Source: Methanothrix sp. | GTDB lineage: Archaea > Halobacteriota > Methanosarcinia > Methanotrichales > Methanotrichaceae | Length of the DNA stretch: 36,934 nucleotides | Reading direction: 5' to 3' | Assembly: GCA_026394555.1 (NCBI GenBank) | Contig: JAPKXZ010000017.1 | Location: 1 to 36,934 of the forward strand | Part shown: in pieces, positions 34,149-36,934 of the stretch | Layout of the letters: every line of letters begins with the position of its first letter | Numbering within the stretch: position 1 is the first letter of the stretch | The notes under the pieces: generated by a model | Databases searched by the model: none | Seen by the model: only the letters and a program-made list of their open reading frames with translations | Told to the model about the DNA's origin: nothing | Program-made: the position numbers and the translations under genes

Positions 34149-34730
34149 TATCGGTCCTTTAGGTCCTATTCTTGTATACGGGTAATACGGGTAATCATCG
34201 ATTACCAATAAGACCGCTCCGAATGTTTCAGGAATAGAACTGTCGGCCCTGGAGAGCAGATCCTTTGCCCATTCTGATTTAAATTCGTAATCAGTTAGGA
34301 TCGACGCCGTGTAAATCAGTGTGCCCTTTGTCTCATCATACTGGGGCATGGTCAGCTCCACCACAATCATGTCACTATCTTCTTCTCCATCTTTGAGCAT
34401 CACCGCGGCATTGGGTGGGTCTCTGGGATCAAAGTTGAATCCTTTGAGGAACTGCTTCATCTGTGCAAACCCGGCATCACGCGCAGGACGGTCCGAGAAG
34501 TAAACTGTATAAGGAATTACTCCTGTTATTGTCAACGTGTAGTTGCCTGACCCGTCCTTCACAAAACTGCCGTTTGTCCCTTCCTGGAGGAAGATATAGG
34601 TGTTTGTCTCGTTCTCAATAGCATTCTCTGCGGCTGCAACACCGGTATCATTCACACCCGCCTCAGTGCCGGATACCATTCCTGCCAATGCCAAATAACA
34701 TAGCATCGAAATCAAAATTGCGCATTTCAT
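34146..34730 (-). CDS. secreted protein with YFSDRP motif, uncharacterised family
   Basis: A 194-aa exported protein. The signal peptide is KCAILISMLCYLALAGMVSG. The mature part has LTITGVIPYTVYFSDRPARD near residue 75, followed by DPRDPPNAAVML, a beta strand MIVVELTMPQYDE, and GTLIYTASIL. This order (a TGV-x-P strand, YFSDRP-x-R, then PPNA) recurs in a broad bacterial and archaeal family of secreted proteins with no known role. The tail YPYYPYTRIGPKGP is aromatic and Pro-rich. The ATG at 34730 has GGAGGCGTGTCAT just upstream; the longer frame to 34754 has no such site. Confidence 0.72.
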   Translation of the reverse strand: MKCAILISMLCYLALAGMVSGTEAGVNDTGVAAAENAIENETNTYIFLQEGTNGSFVKDGSGNYTLTITGVIPYTVYFSDRPARDAGFAQMKQFLKGFNFDPRDPPNAAVMLKDGEEDSDMIVVELTMPQYDETKGTLIYTASILTDYEFKSEWAKDLLSRADSSIPETFGAVLLVIDDYPYYPYTRIGPKGPI

Positions 34731-34797
34731 ATGACACGCCTCCGTCCAACTCATTTAAGGTTACTACTATTTTAATCGTTGATAATTATGAACATAT

Positions 34798-35088
34798 ATG
34801 TCTTATGCTGTGCAAGGTAGGAGCAAGAAGGAGTTTCAGGAGCTGCTGAAATACGGGAAGTGTCTCGACTACCGCCAGGGAGGCTGCGGCAGGACCCGGA
34901 TGCTTGCACCTGATGGAGCAAGGAAAAAAGAATGTGATGACTGGATTTCTGCCCTATTATGGGCGAATTTCAGACGCCACAACATCCGCCACAGAGTTTG
35001 CAGAAGTATTGATGCCAGCAGCTGCCATGCCAATCTGAACCGCACTCTTCAGAGGGCAAACTATCTCCAGTCGCTCGAAATCCTCTAA
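34798..35088 (+). CDS. 96-aa open frame, doubtful
   Basis: Open frame starting MSYAVQGRSKKEF and rich in Arg and Cys (DYRQGGCGRTRM). No family is recognised and no ribosome site is evident. A second frame in the same DNA (MMTGFLPYYGRISDATTSAT, stop at about 35029) looks equally protein-like. It may be spurious or a remnant. It fills most of the gap between the YFSDRP gene and the C69 dipeptidase. Confidence 0.22.
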   Translation: MSYAVQGRSKKEFQELLKYGKCLDYRQGGCGRTRMLAPDGARKKECDDWISALLWANFRRHNIRHRVCRSIDASSCHANLNRTLQRANYLQSLEIL

Positions 35089-35115
35089 TAGTAACAAATG
35101 ATAATTACGATCGAT

Positions 35116-35158
35116 CTATTTAAAAAAAGGAGGATTTGATATCAAACAATCTACCATT
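35116..35158 (+). promoter_or_regulatory. promoter and AGGAGG leader of the dipeptidase
   Basis: CTATTTAAA at 35116-35124 is a TATA candidate. AGGAGG at 35128-35133 is 25 bases ahead of the ATG at 35159, too far for direct use. It lies two bases before a TTG (35136) that opens an eight-codon frame ending in TGA, which overlaps the dipeptidase start as ATGA. Confidence 0.4.
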
Positions 35159-36934
35159 ATGATATCCGCTTTGGTTAGAACTGTCTGTGCCGTCTGCATC
35201 ATTTTGGCTCTTTCTATTCCGGCGTTTGGATGCACAACATTCGGCATAACCAAATCAGCTTCATCCGATGGATCTGTCTTTGTGGCACACAGCAACGATG
35301 GCTTTGGACCGGGTGAAGTTGGCACCACCATCCGAGAGGATGCAGTGGCATTCTCTTATATTCCGGCTAAAGATTTCACCCCTGGATCAAAGCGTCCCAT
35401 TCTCTATGATCCAAACAGTGGAGGAGAATTCCGGGGAAGCGGCGTGACATCGGATGTTGATGAGATTATCATTGGCAATATCAGTCAGGTGAATCATACC
35501 TATGGCTACCTTACCGGCTCGTATGGCATGACCAACGAACATCAGCTTATCTCTGGAGAATGTACGGATTATGCGAAAATCCACCCAGATGCAGAGCAAG
35601 GCAAACGGATCTTCTACAGCTCGGAGCTGTCAAACATCGCCCTGGAACGATGCAAGACTGGCAAAGAAGCCGTTGAATTAGTAGGATCACTCATCGATGA
35701 GTACGGATATTACGGGACGGGGGAGACGCTGATCTTTGGAGATCCAAACGATGTCTGGGTTATAGAGATGTGCGGAGGGACACCTTCCGGGACTGGAGGA
35801 TACTGGGCGGCACAGCGAGTTCCAGATGGCCAGGTTTTCGTTGCCGCTAACGAGTTTCGCATCCGGGAAATCGATGCCAATAATCCTGACCAGATATTTT
35901 CTAAGAATCTCTTTAGCGATGCTGAGAAGATGGGATGGTGGAATCCTGACAACGGCTCCCTTGACTGGACGATAACCTTTGGCGCTGGCGAGTATTCCCA
36001 TCCCTATTATTCCCTTGGTCGGGTATGGCGCATCTTCGACAAAATCGCGCCTTCGCAAAATCTGTCTCCTTATGTGGAAGGACCTTTCACCACTGCCTAT
36101 CCCTTCTCTATTGTACCAGACAAGCCGATCAATATCACAGAGGCGTTTAGTCTCTTCCGGGATCATTACGAGGGTACCGAATTTGATTTAACGGCGCCGC
36201 CTGCGGGAGGGCCATTTGGCAATCCGTACCGAAACTGGGGAGCATACGATTCGCACGATCAGTTAAATCCGGGTGAACTCAAACCGGGAGCCTGGCCAAG
36301 GCCCATCTCCACCGATCCATGCGGTTACTCGTATGTCGCTCAGGCGAGAGATTGGTTGCCGGACTGTATTGGCGGAATATGCTGGCTTGGACTATCTTCG
36401 CCCGCGGAGACCTGCTACGCGCCATTTTATGCGGGAATCACAAAGCTGCCAGCTCCATATCTGAATGGATCGCATTGGAATCTTGACTATGATACTGCAT
36501 TCTGGCCTTTTGAAATGGTGCAGAATTGGGCCCGGCTGATGTACGTGGATATGATTCCAGTCATCAAGGCAGAACAGGTGCGTCTCGAGGGCGGTGCACT
36601 TGCTCGGCAAGCAGACATTGAGCAGCAGGCTGGGGGTTTATACAAAAAAGATGAACTTTTAGCTCGTGCTTTTCTGACAAATTATACGAATGCTACAGCG
36701 ATAGAGAACCTTGAGAGCTGGAAGAATCTCTTTGAAAAACTGGTTGTCACCTACCGCAATGGGCAGTATAACGATGTTCAGAATAAGACGATAACGAATA
36801 TAGGATATTCCGATTGGTGGCTCGAGTATGCGGAGTACCAGTATGGTCCGAGAGTATATGATATCCAATCCCTGCGGGAGATTCCGGGAGTCAAGTATTC
36901 CGGCGAAACTGTAAATGTCACATCTTTGGATCCC
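35159..36934 (+). CDS. secreted C69-family dipeptidase (PepD-like), partial at the window edge
   Basis: An exported Ntn-hydrolase; 592 codons are visible and the frame runs off the window without a stop. The signal peptide is SALVRTVCAVCIILALSIPA, with cleavage before C25. In this family the mature N-terminal Cys is the nucleophile, and the sequence CTTFGITKSASSDGSVFVAH fits the C-T-x-x-x-x-G-K-x-A-S-x-DGS pattern. Further family features are SYGMTNEHQLISGECT, GDPNDVWVIEM, VAANEFRI, and DHYEGTEFDLT. C69 enzymes split dipeptides, often with N-terminal Asp or Met. The ATG at 35159 is the only start codon near the signal peptide. An extracellular peptide-degrading role is inferred. Confidence 0.87.
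   Translation, partial: MISALVRTVCAVCIILALSIPAFGCTTFGITKSASSDGSVFVAHSNDGFGPGEVGTTIREDAVAFSYIPAKDFTPGSKRPILYDPNSGGEFRGSGVTSDVDEIIIGNISQVNHTYGYLTGSYGMTNEHQLISGECTDYAKIHPDAEQGKRIFYSSELSNIALERCKTGKEAVELVGSLIDEYGYYGTGETLIFGDPNDVWVIEMCGGTPSGTGGYWAAQRVPDGQVFVAANEFRIREIDANNPDQIFSKNLFSDAEKMGWWNPDNGSLDWTITFGAGEYSHPYYSLGRVWRIFDKIAPSQNLSPYVEGPFTTAYPFSIVPDKPINITEAFSLFRDHYEGTEFDLTAPPAGGPFGNPYRNWGAYDSHDQLNPGELKPGAWPRPISTDPCGYSYVAQARDWLPDCIGGICWLGLSSPAETCYAPFYAGITKLPAPYLNGSHWNLDYDTAFWPFEMVQNWARLMYVDMIPVIKAEQVRLEGGALARQADIEQQAGGLYKKDELLARAFLTNYTNATAIENLESWKNLFEKLVVTYRNGQYNDVQNKTITNIGYSDWWLEYAEYQYGPRVYDIQSLREIPGVKYSGETVNVTSLDP

Noticed and set aside
1-36934. tRNA or rRNA genes
   Set aside because: Looked for T-arm GTTCRANYC patterns with matching acceptor stems in the intergenic gaps and found none; a covariance-model scan would settle this.

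Overview
The window reads as chromosome from a methanogenic euryarchaeon, most like Methanothrix (Methanosaeta) or a close relative. Supporting genes are the large subunit of the archaeal replicative polymerase PolD, an adjacent pair of methanogenesis marker proteins (marker 2, AIR-synthase-like; marker 4, MtxX), a Get3/ArsA-type ATPase, a rubredoxin plus F420H2-oxidase-type flavodiiron pair, and many small secreted proteins with archaeal TATA boxes. The genus is an inference from gene content. No rRNA, tRNA, CRISPR array or intact insertion sequence was seen.

Layout. Bases 1-2310 are accessory: an AT-rich, apparently short DUF4062-NACHT NTPase, then about 900 bp of decayed DNA with a transporter stub next to a nested palindrome. 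Bases 2315-12178 are mostly housekeeping or environmental: Get3-like ATPase, two tandem related secreted proteins, a Zn ribbon/PAPS-reductase/ferredoxin protein, a secreted two-Cache protein, rubredoxin and flavodiiron protein, a TauE/SafE permease, an acylphosphatase with a heptad-repeat tail, and an M24 peptidase. Bases 12433-19683 look like a defence island: a DarT-DarG ADP-ribosylation toxin-antitoxin pair, two dead copies of a PP-loop ATPase gene, and a 1445-aa protein with an intact calcineurin-like phosphoesterase head and a long helical tail. That protein is the best candidate here for an undescribed system.

Bases 19762-25678 form a minus-strand block: DUF457 membrane protein, secreted DNRLRE protein, PolD large subunit, PPC/DUF296 protein. 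Bases 26156-33758 hold the two methanogenesis markers, a small secreted protein, a long-form HMG-CoA synthase (isoprenoid lipid synthesis), dodecin, a secreted glutaminyl cyclase, and a formyltransferase/MFS exporter operon. Bases 33850-36934 hold a coiled-coil pseudogene, a secreted protein with a YFSDRP motif, and the start of a secreted C69 dipeptidase that runs off the window.

Connections: rubredoxin probably passes electrons to the flavodiiron protein for O2 or NO removal. DarT and DarG form a toxin-antitoxin pair. The formyltransferase and exporter are co-transcribed and probably act on one small molecule. Gene decay is concentrated around the defence genes and at the edges of accessory blocks, which suggests repeated gain and loss. 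Several secreted genes have AGGAGG-type ribosome sites, which helped fix their starts.
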